A stretch of DNA of 64,000 bases from Ceratopteris richardii (GCA_020310875.1 CM035407.1:88315632-88379631); one strand, 5' to 3'; shown: positions 1 to 11,028, counted from the first letter of the stretch. The notes: a model not told the origin generated them from the sequence alone. Translations and numbers: made by a program.

Positions 1-210
1 TGGTTCACATTCTTCATAAGTGTCTGGATACACCTCTTCATCAAATATAGGAGCTTCTTCATTTCTTCTTGCTAATCCACTTCTGGGTGTACTTGCTTGC
101 ATATAGTCTTCATCTCTATTCACCTACACAATTGATTTTCCTTTCTCACATCTTCTTACCTCTTCTTCAAATTCTTCAGTTGTATGACTTTGATCTGCAT
201 ACCAACTTTT

Positions 211-1026
211 CTATTCATCAAATGTAACATCTCTAGAAACAAGAAATTGTTTGGTTAGAGGATTCCACAACCTGTAACCCATCTGCTTTTCATCATAACC
301 AATGAACACGTATTTTTCTGCCTTTGGTTCAAGTTTATGTCTAAGTTGTGATGGCACATAAGCATATGCAATTGATCCAAACACTTTACAATGATCTAGT
401 GTTGGTTTCTTACCCCACCAAGCTTCATATGGAGTCATTCCATTGAGAGCTGCACATGGTAATCTATTCACAAGATATGTAGCTGTATTTACAGCCTCAG
501 CCCAAAGATAATTTGGACAATTCTTCTCCTTTAGCATAGCTCTAGCAAACTCAACCAAAATCCTATTCCTTCTTTCTGCTACACCATTTTGTTGTGGTGT
601 ATACCTGCAGGTTATTTCTCTCTTAATACCTACATTCCAAAGATAATCATTGAACTCTTGGGAGAAGTATTCTCCCCCTCCATCAGACCTCAGTCTCTTA
701 AGCTTCTGGCCTGTGACTCTCTCTGCATATGCATGAAAATGCTTGAAGGCTCCAAACACTTCTGATCTTTCCTTCAAAACATATAATGTTATCCATCTTG
801 TAGCATCATCAATGAAAAGAACATAATACCTTGAGCCACTGATAGATCCTTCTTTTGTTGGTCCCCATACATCTGTATGAATGAGCTCTAGTAATCCATC
901 ATGTTTGAATCCTTTCTTCTGAAATGGTAACTTGTGTGCTTTTCCCATTTGACATGCTTCACATTTATAAACCATATGTTGACTTTGCACATTTGGTAAT
1001 CCTAGTACATATTGATTAGCAACCAT
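211..1026 (-). pseudogene. copia A GAG-pre-integrase and integrase core (pol middle part)
   Basis: This 271-residue stretch is the middle of a copia pol polyprotein. It starts with the GAG-pre-integrase zinc motif (CEACQMGKAHK, residues about 22-32) and continues with the integrase core: HTDVWGP near residue 50, FIDDATRW near 71, SDGGGEY near 114, and TPQQNGVAERRNR, which carries the catalytic glutamate, near 143. It ends at DVTFDE, where a linker to the RT normally follows. It is in frame with the upstream gag-protease segment and separated from it by one TAG. Its own end is another TAG at 213-211, after which the same frame stays coding-like to the window edge apart from a third TAG at 126-124. 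Integrase would insert element cDNA into the nuclear genome; this copy cannot make it without readthrough. Confidence 0.9.
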
Positions 1027-1068
1027 AGCTTTAATTCCTCTTTCATTGAAGTGACCTAATCTCTTATG

Positions 1069-2583
1069 CTAGAGATCAAGTTCTGTAATCACTCCTTCAC
1101 CATGTGTGAGTAAAGCTTGACCAATGTTCCCTTGCACTCTTAAAGTAAAGAGTCTACCTTCTTTCTTACCAGAGACAATCTGATTATATCCATTCTCTAG
1201 ATCTTCAACAAATACTCCTTCATTTGTAAACCTGACTTGAAAACCTTTTTCAACTATCTGTCCCACACTAATCAAGTTTTTAGGTATTGTGGGAACATAC
1301 AAAACATTGGTTAGCAAATCTGCTCCACTCTTGCATTTCACTTTTCCAATTGAATGTACACTATGTCTTGTATTATCACCTGTTTGAACACTATGACTAG
1401 AAAAACCTTTTCCCAATTCTGACATCAATTCTATGTTTCTTGACAAATGATTAGAACATCCAGAGTCAATGTAAAATACCTTTAGATCTTCTTTATCTGA
1501 TGTGCTGATTGAATTCATCATCAATGATGTATGAGTTTCATTCTGTGTGTCATTTGCATAGTTGTAGTAGGTGGCGTTGTAGGATTGATTTTGTCCCCAA
1601 CTTCTTCCTCCACCGCTACCATAGCCTCCTCTTTGACTTTGTCTACCTGTTTGAAAATTACTTTGATATCTTCCGCCTTGGCCTCTGCTATTGTTGTTAT
1701 GATTCTGGTTTGATCCTTGTTGATTGTGCCAACAGTCATGAGCCAAATGATTACTCAATCCACAGATCCAACAAGCCTTCTTGTTGTTATTCTGATTACC
1801 TCTACCTCTTCCAAAGGCTCTTGGTCTTCCTCTACCAGTGCCTTTACCTCTTGCATAATAAACTTGAGAACTTGACTCTTCTTCATCCTTTGCTTTACCT
1901 TTATCTCCCTTCTTCTTGTTCTTCATGTACATTGCAGAACTTTGTCCTTTATCTCCATCTCCTTTCAAGTCCTGCTCAAAAGTTAGCATCAAACCAAGCA
2001 ATTGGTTCAAATCTGGAACATAATGATTTAATGAAAGTTCTATTGATAAGACAAAAGGTTTCCACCTTTCATTTCCTCTCAAACCTGTAAGTAATTGAGC
2101 AATCAACTTGTGTTCCTCAATATCTTCATCTATGGATCCAAGACTATTTGCTAGATCCTTCATCTTAGTGACATAATCACTAATACTTTGACTTGGCTTC
2201 TTCTTGAATGTTGTAAACTCTGACCATAGACTTGCTTTCCGTGATTTAGTAGTGCTTTGGAAATGATACTCCAATGCATTCCATATATCTTCAGATGATT
2301 CCAATCCTCTGATGTGTGGTAGCAAATGATCAGAGATTGTATTGTAGATGTAGGCTTTTGCACTTGCATCCTTCTTCTGCCAATGCTTTAAAGCATCAAG
2401 TTCCTCTTTCTTTGGTCGGCTTTCATCTTCAAATACTGGCTTCTCTTCTTCACCTATAACATATATCATGAGATCCTTACTCATAAGTAAGACTTCCATT
2501 CTTATTACCCATGCGGGGTAATTATCTCTATCCAGTTTGTCAATGGAGATATGATCTGTCATACTCCTTTCCTTTTGCTGCAA
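1069..2583 (-). pseudogene. copia A gag and aspartic protease
   Basis: The N-terminal part is a copia-type (UBN2-like) gag: the NYPAWVIRMEVLL motif near residue 22 and the WNALEYHFQ region near 100. A Gly/Asn/Arg-rich spacer surrounds one CCHC knuckle, CWICGLSNHLAHDC (CX2CX4HX4C), near residue 272. The protease follows with the active-site motif YIDSGCSNH near residue 371 and the VLYVPTIPKNLISVGQ segment near 430. The frame ends with ITELDL at a TAG where related elements have Trp in an LWH-type motif, so a TGG-to-TAG nonsense change is likely. The Met at 2562 (MTDHIS) is a more usual copia gag start than the first Met at 2583. The gag start lies about 180-200 bases downstream of the PBS, as expected. 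Confidence 0.9.
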
Positions 2584-2759
2584 CCTGTGAGCTTAAAGGA
2601 TAAAGAATAATACCTTTTGGAGTTCTTTGTGTATGAGGATACTTTTGAAGTAACCTTTTGATGCCTTGTGTCTTCAAAAGCTTCACCTTTCAAACTTTAA
2701 TGGAAAACTTTCCAAAACTTCTCATACCTTTGCCGCCTTCTGCTCTTCAGGACCTTTAT

Positions 2760-2771
2760 GCTCTGATACCA
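2760..2771 (-). promoter_or_regulatory. primer binding site of copia A (initiator tRNA-Met type)
   Basis: On the minus strand it reads TGGTATCAGAGC, the standard copia PBS complementary to the 3' end of initiator tRNA-Met. It sits two bases downstream of the LTR end (CATCAACA) and fixes element polarity. Confidence 0.95.
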
Positions 2772-3145
2772 CTTGTTGATGTGTAAAACACCACAAGCAA
2801 TGAATTAATGTGACACTAGAACACCTATATGGTCACCATTAACTCATTGCCACTCAAAACTTTGAAAAATGATAGCCAAAACCAAGAACTTTACTTCTTC
2901 AGATTTTTCAGTCACTAAAATGACATACCTTCAGTATTTTGCTAATTTCTCTTAGCTCAAATATTATTTGTCCAAGATCTTTTAGTGAATGAAACTAGAA
3001 GAGTAGAGATTTCCAAAAAGCTATCATATGCAAGAAATGGATCTCTAGAACTCAAGTTGTGGCCTTCACAAGATGACCCTGTATGACTTGCCAACACTGG
3101 AAATTTTGCCTTCTTTAGTAATTTTGAGTGTCTAAAAATGAAAAT

Positions 3146-3477
3146 TCGATGTTTAGCATCGACTTGCAACCAAAAGTCGATGTCTGGCATTGAATTTCAG
3201 CTTTTTTAGCCACTTTTTCAGCACCATAATTACCCCCTTGAACACACACATGAACAAGACAACTTTTATGTGGGAAGTCGATGCCGGGCATCGACTTTAT
3301 GCTGAAACTCGATGCCAGGCATCAAGTTGCTCCACAAACTTCATGTTTTTAGAAGATTCAACAACAGGTAACACTCAGAGAATGAAAACAATGACTTATC
3401 AGCCAAGATTCGATGCCAGGCATCAACTTCCCGCATAAAACTCAACCTTTCAACATACATTCGATGCCAGGCATCGA
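3146..3477. repeat. six spaced palindromes, core TCGATGCCRGGCATCGA, inside the copia A LTR
   Basis: Seventeen-base units start at 3146, 3177, 3278, 3309, 3410 and 3461. The best copy, 3278-3294, is a perfect palindrome around a central G (8-base arms). Copies at 3177, 3309 and 3410 are imperfect in one arm. Spacings are 31, 101, 31, 101 and 51, so three of the intervals give an exact 132-base higher-order period. Single copies recur at 4683 and 5905 through the segmental triplication. The units lie downstream of the TATA-like box and could fold as hairpins in the element RNA. Confidence 0.9.
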
Positions 3478-3708
3478 CTTGCTTGAAAAACTTTAATTCT
3501 TCAAAACATTACACAAAAAACAAACACTGGAGATGGAAGAAGAAGACTTATACACAGAAATTTAACTAGTTCTTATCATAGCTATGAAAACTCAGAAGCT
3601 TACAAGTGCTTTCTCACTCAGAGAAGCCCGACTATACTTAGTCATACAAATTGAGTTCTAACTCACTCTATCATTGTCTTCCACTTTGCGTCAGTTGATA
3701 CAAACTAA

Positions 3709-3717
3709 CTTATATAG
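3709..3717 (-). promoter_or_regulatory. TATA-like box of copia A LTR
   Basis: The minus strand reads CTATATAAG about 165 bases inside the LTR start. It is the only good TATA-like element seen in the first part of the LTR, so U3 would be short. No transcript evidence is available. Confidence 0.5.
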
Positions 3718-3943
3718 ATTTTCTTATTCTTGTGATTTTTAAAAAAACTTCTAGAACTAAAGTGAACTAACTTTACAAATATAATACACTTGTGAATTTG
3801 TCCCTTCACATAGGCATGTGCTTTTCTTCTAAAGATTTGACCTTCAAATATATGTCCAATTAGTGATTGTTTCTTCAACAATTAAGGCATGGTGCAATGG
3901 GGAGGCCTCCTAGGCCAAAATAATCTTCAGAAACAAGAATGAG

Positions 3944-4640
3944 TTGGCTCTTATGGGATTCCCAAATTGGAAGAATCTTGACATTTTGATCCTTCTGCTT
4001 CCCCCGATCCCGGCCTTCTTGAAAGGCTTGAATCTTGTGTGCTCCCTATGGAAGAGTTGGAATAAAGTCAAAAGCTTCACAAGAATAAGTGAAGATTGGA
4101 AGTGGGCAGCTGGTATTAGACAAAACGACTCTATCTGGTTCTCAATCCATGGCATCTGGATTGTGGAACCTTGGAACATTTGTAATGCCAAGAGGCTATG
4201 GAACAAAGGCTTCAAAAAATGGAAACATCTCTGGAAGCAAGACACCAATCAGTGGATCAACGTTGAGGATATTGACCCTAGCATCAACATTTCCTATGAA
4301 GAATGGAACACTCTGTGGAGCAGATGTCTCGCCTGGGACCTCTCTAAAGTTTGCCTTCTCATGGGGCATGACACGCCGAGCTCGCTTGGTCTCAAATGGC
4401 ACAATGGTAATTGCCTATCAAAAATTCCGAACATCAAGGAAACCATTGATTATTAGGTTAACCTCAACAGGAAGTGGTGCCTGTCGTGGATGCGGCTTCG
4501 GTGGGACATGAAGTTCATGGCTATCTGGCACCCCCTCATAGAAATCAAAAAGTTTGTCCTCTTATGGCAAATTCTTCATCGTGGAATCTGGACCAACCTT
4601 AAGACTAGCAAAATTTGTGAGACACCCCCTTGGTGCAAAA
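3944..4640 (+). pseudogene. truncated LINE ORF2 fragment, copy 1
   Basis: A 170-residue open stretch (to 4456) ends IKETIDY at a TAG. The same frame then continues through WDMKFMAIWHPL toward the zinc-binding region and is cut at the repeat junction near 4640. It matches the third copy, where the C-terminal zf-RVT domain is preserved. Tryptophan-rich sequence such as WKHLWKQDTNQWINV fits the region between reverse transcriptase and zf-RVT of plant LINEs. No catalytic motif is present, so it is dead. An apparent antisense ORF at 3910-4248 is its shadow. Confidence 0.65.
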
Positions 4641-5165
4641 TTTGTGAGACACCCGCATAAAACTCAACCTTTCAACATACATTCGATGCCAGGCATCGAC
4701 TTGCTTGAAAAACTTCAATTCTTCAAAACATTACACAAAAAACAAACACTGGAGATGGAAGAAGAAGACTTATACACAGAAATTTAACTAGTTCTTATCA
4801 TAGCTATGAAAACTCAGAAGCTTACAAGTGCTTTCTCACTCAGAGAAGCCCAACTATACTTAGTCATACAAATTGAGTTCTAACTCACTCTATCATTGTC
4901 TTCCACTTTGCGTCAGTTGATACAAACTAACTTATATAGATTTTCTTATTCTTGTGATTTTTAAAAAAACTTATAGAACTAAAGTGAACTAACTTTACAA
5001 ATATAATACACTTGTGAATTTGTCCCTTCACATAGGCATGTGCTTTTCTTCTAAAGATTTGACCTTCAAATATATGTCCAATTAGTGATTGTTTCTCCAA
5101 CAATTAAGGCATGGTGCAATGGGGAGGCCTCCTAGGCCAAAATAATCTTCAGAAACAAGAATGAG

Positions 5166-5860
5166 TTGGCTCTTATGGGATTCCCAAATTGGAAGAATCT
5201 TGACATTTTGATCCTTCTGCTTCCCCCGATCCCGGCCTTCTTGAAAGGCTTGAATCTTGTGTGCTCCCTATGGAAGAGTTGGAATAAAGTCAAAAGCTTC
5301 ACAAGAATAAGTGAAGATTGGAAGTGGGCAGCTGGTATTAGACAAAACGACTCTATCTGGTTCTCAATCCATGGCATCTGGATTGTGGAACTTTGGAACA
5401 TTTGTAATGCCAAGAGGCTATGGAACAAAGGCTTCAAAAAATGGAAACATCTCTGGAAGCAAGACACCAATCAGTGGATCAACGTTGAGGATATTGACCC
5501 TAGCATCAACATTTCCTATGAAGAATGGAACACTCTGTGGAGCAGATGTCTCGCCTGGGACCTCTCTAAAGTTTGCCTTCTCATGGGGCATGACACGCCG
5601 AGCTCGCTTGGTCTCAAATGGCACAATGGTAATTGCCTATCAAAAATTCCGAACATCAAGGAAACCATTGATTATTAGGTTAACCTCAACAGGAAGTGGT
5701 GCCTGTCGTGGATGCGGCTTCGGTGGGACATGAAGTTCATGGCTATCTGGCACCCCCTCATAGAAATCAAAAAGTTTGTCCTCTTATGGCAAATTCTTCA
5801 TCGTGGAATCTGGACCAACCTTAAGACTAGCAAAATTTGTGAGACACCCCCTTGGTGCAA
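5166..5860 (+). pseudogene. truncated LINE ORF2 fragment, copy 2
   Basis: This is the second tandem copy of the LINE fragment, 1,222 bases to the right of the first. It differs by a few substitutions (for example Pro to Leu after GIWIVE) and has the same TAG after IDY and the same internal junction. It is a non-functional passenger of the duplication. Confidence 0.65.
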
Positions 5861-6324
5861 AATTTGTGAGACACCCGCATAAAACTCAACCTTTCAACAT
5901 ACATTCGATGCCAGGCATCGACTTGCTTGAAAAACTTCAATTCTTCAAAACATTACACAAAAAACAAACACTGGAGATGGAAGAAGAATACTTATACACA
6001 GAAATTTAACTAGTTCTTATCATAGCTATGAAAACTCAGAAGCTTACAAGTGCTTTCTCACTCAGAGAAGCCCGACTATACTTAGTCATACAAATTGAGT
6101 TCTAACTCACTCTATCATTGTCTTCCACTTTGCATCAGTTGATACAAACTAACTTATATAGATTTTCTTATTCTTGTGATTTTAAAAAAAACTTCTAGAA
6201 CTAAAGTGAACTAACTTTACAAATATAATACACTTGTGAATTTGTCCCTTCACATAGGCATGTGCTTTTCTTCTAAAGATTTGACCTTCAAATATATGTC
6301 CAATTAGTGATTGTTTCTTCAACA

Positions 6325-7621
6325 ATTAAGGCATGGTGCAATGGGGAGGCCTCCTAGGCCAAAATAATCTTCAGAAACAAGAATGAGTTGGCTCTTATGG
6401 GATTCCCAAATTGGAAGAATCTTGACATTTTGGTCCTTCTGCTTCCCCTGATCCCGGCCTTCTTGAAAGGCTTGAATCTTGTGTGCTCCCTATGGAAGAG
6501 TTGGAATAAAGTCAAAAGCTTCACAAGAATAAGTGAAGATTGGAAGTGGGCAGCTGGTATTAGACAAAACGACTCTATCTGGTTCTCAATCCATGGCATC
6601 TGGATTGTGGAACCTTGGAACATTTGTAATGCCAAGAGGCTATGGAACAAAGGCTTCAAAAAATGGAAACATCTCTGGAAGCAAGACACCAATCAGTGGA
6701 TCAACGTTGAGGATATTGACCCTAGCATCAACATTTCCTATGAAGAATGGAACACTCTGTGGAGCAGATGTCTCGCCTGGGACCTCTCTAAAGTTTTCCT
6801 TCTCATGGGGCATGACACGCCGAGCTCGCTTGGTCTCAAATGGCACAATGGTAATTGCCTATCAAAAATTCTGAACATCAAGGAAACCATTGATTATTAG
6901 GTTAACCTCAACAGGAAGTGGTGCCTGTCGTGGATGCGGCTTCGGTGGGACATGAAGTTCATGGCTATCTGGCACCCCCTCATAGAAATCAAAAAGTTTG
7001 TCCTCTTATGGCAAATTCTTCATCGTGGAATCTGGACCAACCTTAAGACTAGCAAAATTTGTGAGACACCCCCTTGGTGCAAACACAACGATCGGTCCAT
7101 CGAAGATGTTTCTCACATCTTCTTTTCTTGTCCCAAGTCCAACAGGCTTTGGCAGTTTGTCGAAAAGAAAATTAGACTCCAAAAACATATCAGTTGAAGC
7201 AGGCTCTGCTGGGAGAAGCGATCGGTTGCTCTACGACTCTCTAGAATGCCATCAGAGGGGAGGTCCTATGGAAGATATAGGAGGAAAGATGCGCTTTTAA
7301 CTTTGGTGACTCCCCCAAAGAGTGGTCGATTAAGAAATTTATGTTCCTCCTTGGCAAAAGGATTGTTAACTGTAAGAAATCCCACCCCACCTTCAGTAAT
7401 CATCAAGTCCTCCTTTTGATCAACAACAAGCTTAAACCCATGTGGGTGCCGCATGAGGGTAACCTTCTTTGTAATGCCATCTAAACTGTGTAAAAGATAC
7501 CCCTGCTCTATGGGATTCGGGGGATCTCGTGGGCACTAGTCCCCTCTCTTGTACTTTCTTTTGATTAGAGTTTGGAAGAGTAGGCTAAGGCCGAACTTCC
7601 TTTTATTAAAAATAAAATAGG
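6325..7621 (+). mobile_element. 3' end of a LINE (non-LTR retrotransposon), copy 3
   Basis: This copy starts at the LTR boundary and runs past the repeat junction into the natural LINE 3' region. It contains the C-terminal ORF2 piece with a zf-RVT domain (to about 7197), then about 400 bases of untranslated-like sequence with TCTTGTACTTTC, ending in an A-rich tract (TTATTAAAAATAAAATA) at about 7621. Copia B sequence starts directly afterwards. The LINE is 5'-truncated by the copia A LTR insertion or by its own truncation; which came first cannot be told from this window alone. Confidence 0.7.
6388..7197 (+). pseudogene. LINE ORF2 C-terminal part with zf-RVT domain
   Basis: Two open stretches in one frame, 6388-6900 and 6934-7197, are separated by a TAG after IKETIDY. 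The second has the pattern of a plant LINE reverse-transcriptase zinc-binding domain: WDMKFMAIWHP, LLWQILHRGIWT, ICETPPWCKHND, then VSHIFFSCPKSNRLWQF with the His/Cys ligands. ORF2 normally supplies endonuclease and reverse transcriptase; only this C-terminal end remains, so it has no enzymatic function. The frame stops at 7197 and the sequence after it looks like decayed coding or 3' UTR. Confidence 0.72.
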
Positions 7622-7769
7622 TTGCAAAAGAGGCAAAGAAGAAAGAGGTTGGAATGGTTGTTGCAAAGGCCTCTACACCTAAAATAGAGACTGCTAATCT
7701 TTTTCATATAAAGAATGGGTGTTTACTACTATTTGTAGCTATGAACCATCTTCTCATGAACATTGTAAG

Positions 7770-9000
7770 TTTGCAATAGATTCAGATGTTTAGTACTTTG
7801 ATAGTTGGGAAACCAAACATATTACGTCACAACATAGTTTCTTTAACTCACTTGAGCCTAGCCCTATAGGGAATACTATTGCATGTGGTAACAACTCCTC
7901 TTATCCTGTAATGGGAGTTGGTAAGATCATTCTAACTATTGCTGATGGTAGTTCTTTCACATTGTCAGATGCTTTGTATGTGCTAGGGATCATGAAATTT
8001 ATGTTTTCAATTTCAACATTAGCCAAGATTTTCTTGGTTAACAAATTTGTTGATGACAGATGTACAATTCATGATCTTTCAAATGGCTATGTTATTATTG
8101 CTTCTAGGATTTCATGTCATAGGCTATATAAGCTCATAAATTATGCAAAATCAATGAATGATTCAACATGTGCACTTCAAGATTCTTAGGCTATCTCAGA
8201 TTCAAAGCTTTGGCATGCATGCTTTAGTCATCTAAACCTTGCTAGTTTGTTATGCATGTAGAAATCTAAACCAGTTTCCTATCTATGCAAATCTGAATCA
8301 CCTTGTAAAAATGTTTACGAAGGATATATTTTGGCCAAAATGCAGGATTCCTCCTTCCCAAAAGATGGTTAAGTTTGAGCTACTAAAAAATTATGATTTA
8401 TTCACAGTAATGTATGTGGTCCTATGCATACAGCTTCTTTTTGGGACTACCTTTACTTTGTGACTTTTATTGATGATTTCTCAAGGCATGCATGGGTGTA
8501 TCCATTGAAAGCAAAGTCCGAAGTATTTATGTGCTTCAAACACTTTTTGGTTTCGGTTGAAAATTTTTGAGCATGTAAAATGGGCACCCTCTGTTCCAAT
8601 TGAGGGGAGGAATACATATCTTCTTACTTTAATGCATTTCTAGTTGAACATGGGATAAAACATCTGCGTACAATGCCATATACACCTCAACAAACTTGAG
8701 TTTTTGAAAGAAAGAACATGTCACTCATGGAGATGGCACGTGTATGGTCAGAAGTTAGGCTTTATCACAAAGCTTGTGGCTTGAGGCTTTTATGTGGCTT
8801 GAGGCTTTTATGTGTACAACATATGTACTTAATAGGTGTCCCACTAAGCACTGCAATCGATCACTCCATATGAGGCTTGGCATGGTTGCAAGACATCTAT
8901 TGCTCGTCTACATGTTTTTGGTTCTCTTGGATACGCATTAGTGTCTAAGCAACAATGTAGGAAATTGGATGATAAAATAGTGAAATGAATTTTTGTTGGG
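7770..9000 (+). pseudogene. copia B protease and integrase remnants
   Basis: A stop-containing protease remnant near 7775-7900 (YFDSWETKHI, where element C has YFDSGATKRI) is followed by the 92-residue stretch at 7911-8189 with GSSFTLSDALYVLGI. Integrase remnants follow: a VTFIDDFSRHAWVYPLKAK-like stretch near 8460-8520 and PYTPQQT near 8675. The DSG active site is changed to DSW here, and frames shift repeatedly. It is a clear pseudogene recognised by alignment with element C. Confidence 0.75.
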
Positions 9001-9499
9001 CAAAGTTCTGAAAGCAAAGGCTATCATCTATATCATCCATAGATTATTTTGGTTAGCCATGATGTTGTTTTTGTGGAAGATGCAATTCCTCCATTACTTT
9101 CATGTACGAAGGAGACTTCACTTAGCTCTAAAGATGTGTATGACACTTTGCTACCTCTTTTTACAGGTGGATAGTCAAGTGATGGTCCAAATGAGGCAAT
9201 TTCTTAGCCTGTACAAGTTTCATGTGATGATGCAGATCATTCCATGTGAGGAGGCAAAAACTATGCATAAATGATAGTGCAAAATTTGAGAGATAGCAAA
9301 TTAGATGCACCTTTGTCATATTGTACTTGTTCATGCTCTCATAGTGCTTCCTTTGCATTAGATTGCTATGAAATGGCTATCTCTAGTATTTGTGATGAGA
9401 ATGAGTGTGTTTCTTTTGATGAAGCACAGAATTCAAAAAATTGCATGGCTATTATGCAATCAGAATATGATGCTATTATGAAGAATGGTACCTAGTCTT

Positions 9500-10405
9500 T
9501 ATGTGATTTTACTCCAAAAAAAAAGGCCATTGGCACTAAGTGGGTATACAAGCTAAAGCCTAAGCCTAATTGAACAATTGATAAGTATAAGGCTAGGCTT
9601 GTTGCAATTGGTTATGCTTAAGAGAGAGGCATTGATTTTGATGAGACCTTTGCACTTGCATGCCGAATGAATACCATTCATAGCATTTGTGCACTTGCAG
9701 CTCATCATGGTTGGAATGTACATCAATTGGACATTAAAACTACATTTGTGAATGGTGACTTACATGAAGAAGTGTATGTATTTCAGCTCTCTGGTTTTGT
9801 GCATAAAGGGCATGAAACCAAATTGTGCAGGTTTAAAAAGGAATTATAAGTTGAAGTAGGCACCACATGATTGGTATGAAAAGATAGATGGCTACTTGAT
9901 TACACATGGTTTTGAGAGAAGCCCAACTATGAGCACCTTATATCTTAAGTGTGCAGATGATCTACTTCTAATTATTATTGTGTATGTTGATGACATGCTT
10001 CTCACTAGTCTTAATGAGAAGCATATTGCTGAACTCAAGGCTGATTTATATGCCTCTTTTGAGATGTTAGAAGTGGGGCATTTGCATCATTATTTGGCCA
10101 TTCAGTTTATGCAAGTTGATGGGCCAATAGACTTGTGTCAAGCAAAATGTATTGATAAATTATTGCAACATTTTGGCCTTGAATATTGCAAACCTATAGC
10201 CACTCATATGGAAACAATTTTACGGTTGAGTGTTCATGATGCTCGAGATGCATTTGATGTTGTCCTCTATCAGAAGGTTGTTGGATGCTTGACTTACTTA
10301 TGCATAACTTGTCTTGATATTCAGTTTGTTGTCTCTCAGTCTCTCAATCTCTCAATCTCTCAGATGAATAGGTTTATGCATTGCCTAGTTGTCAAGCATT
10401 GGTAG
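9500..10405 (+). pseudogene. copia B reverse transcriptase remnant
   Basis: Landmarks of a copia RT appear in order. They are KWVYKLKPKPN near 9540, ARLVAIGYA and GIDFDETFA near 9595-9655, HQLDIKTTFVNGDLHEEVYV at 9720-9780, and the catalytic YVDDML at about 9984-10001 inside the 169-residue stretch 9896-10405. Stops or frameshifts near 9575, 9620 and 9850 break the frame. The YVDD box is intact, but no complete enzyme could be made. Confidence 0.8.
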
Positions 10406-10439
10406 GTGGTTAAGTGCACCTTTCACTACTTGAGTGACA

Positions 10440-10962
10440 CCCCGCTACTTGGATTGTTTTATCTCAAGGGGGATCATTATCACTAGATTTACAAAATTTT
10501 TTTGACTTATAATGGGCTAGTTGCTATGACACTCATGTGTCCACTAGTGGTTTTTGCTTCATGCTTGGTAGCTCATGCATATCTTGGTTGAGCAAGAGAT
10601 AGTTTACTATGGCCACTTCTAGTTGTGAGGTTGAGTATAGGGAATTTTTTAGAGTGATTGTTGAGTGCATGTGACCTAGATGCTTATTGGCTGATTTGGG
10701 TGTTGGTTAGTCTTTTCCCACCACCATCTTCACTGACAGTTAGAGCAAATTGGCAGATGTGAGGAATCCTATGTTCCATGCTTGCACAAAGCACATTGAG
10801 GTGTATTATCATTATGTCAGTGAGAGATTCTCTGCTGGAGAGATCACTTTGGCATATTTACCCACACAAGATAACACTGCAAACCTTTTCACAAAGGCTC
10901 TACCTAGAGAAAAGTTTGAAGCTTTTAGCAAAGCTTTGAGCTTACTTCATTTTGTGGATTGA
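10440..10962 (+). pseudogene. copia B RNase H remnant
   Basis: RNase H and pol C-terminus landmarks are MFHACTKHIEVYYHYVSERF (about 10771-10830) and NTANLFTKALPREKFEAF near 10875-10925, the usual copia tail. An earlier region near 10560-10640 encodes the SSCEVEY-like motif with stops. The open stretch 10750-10962 covers the end of pol, which terminates just before the polypurine tract. Confidence 0.8.
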
Positions 10963-11028
10963 TCTCTTTCCACATAGCTTGACAATTCCTTATACATGAG
11001 TGCTAGCTCCTTGTTCACCGAATCACTC

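Larger units (their letters stand above)
1..3880 (-). mobile_element. Ty1/copia LTR retrotransposon A, cut by left window edge
   Basis: Read on the minus strand the order is 5' LTR (3880 to 2774), primer binding site, gag with CCHC knuckle, aspartic protease, GAG-pre-integrase and integrase core. The reverse transcriptase, RNase H and 3' LTR would lie beyond base 1. Protease-integrase before RT is the copia order. The coding frame is continuous across the segment except for amber codons at 1071-1069, 213-211 and 126-124, so this copy is defective but recently coding. The outer end of its LTR abuts LINE sequence at 3880/3881. The target-site duplication cannot be checked because the other end lies outside the window. 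Confidence 0.93.
2774..3880 (-). repeat. 5' LTR of copia A (1,107 bp)
   Basis: It begins TGTTGAAGAAAC at 3880 and ends CATCAACA at 2774 on the minus strand, with TG...CA ends and short TGTTG/CAACA inverted termini. A TATA-like CTATATAAG lies about 165 bases in, leaving a short U3 and a very long transcribed R-U5 of over 900 bases. That transcribed part carries six spaced palindromes. The first 450 bases or so (plus coordinates 3431-3880) also occur in two more copies to the right, as part of the tandem triplication. Confidence 0.88.
3431..7080. repeat. tandem triplication, 1,222-bp period, of an LTR-LINE fusion segment
   Basis: Units run 3431-4652, 4653-5874 and 5875 to about 7080. Every landmark recurs at +1,222 (for example the LTR/LINE junctions at 3880, 5102 and 6324). 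Each unit is the outer 450 bases of the copia A LTR plus about 770 bases of LINE ORF2 sequence. Units differ by only scattered substitutions. At the two internal junctions a piece ending GAGACACCC is repeated before the jump back to LTR sequence (4606-4652, 5828-5874). The third unit lacks that jump and continues into normal LINE sequence, so it shows the original arrangement. Confidence 0.95.

Noticed and set aside
1509..2090. 193-residue plus-strand ORF
   Set aside because: Antisense shadow of copia A gag and protease.
3146..3477. Spaced repeats reminiscent of a CRISPR array
   Set aside because: Eukaryotic LTR context, palindromic units of 17 bases with variable mismatches, spacers of alternating length, no cas genes.
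3910..6692. A 112-residue minus-strand ORF present three times (3910, 5132, 6354), suggesting a conserved gene family
   Set aside because: It is antisense to the LINE fragment and is repeated only because the 1,222-bp segment is triplicated. No independent conservation.
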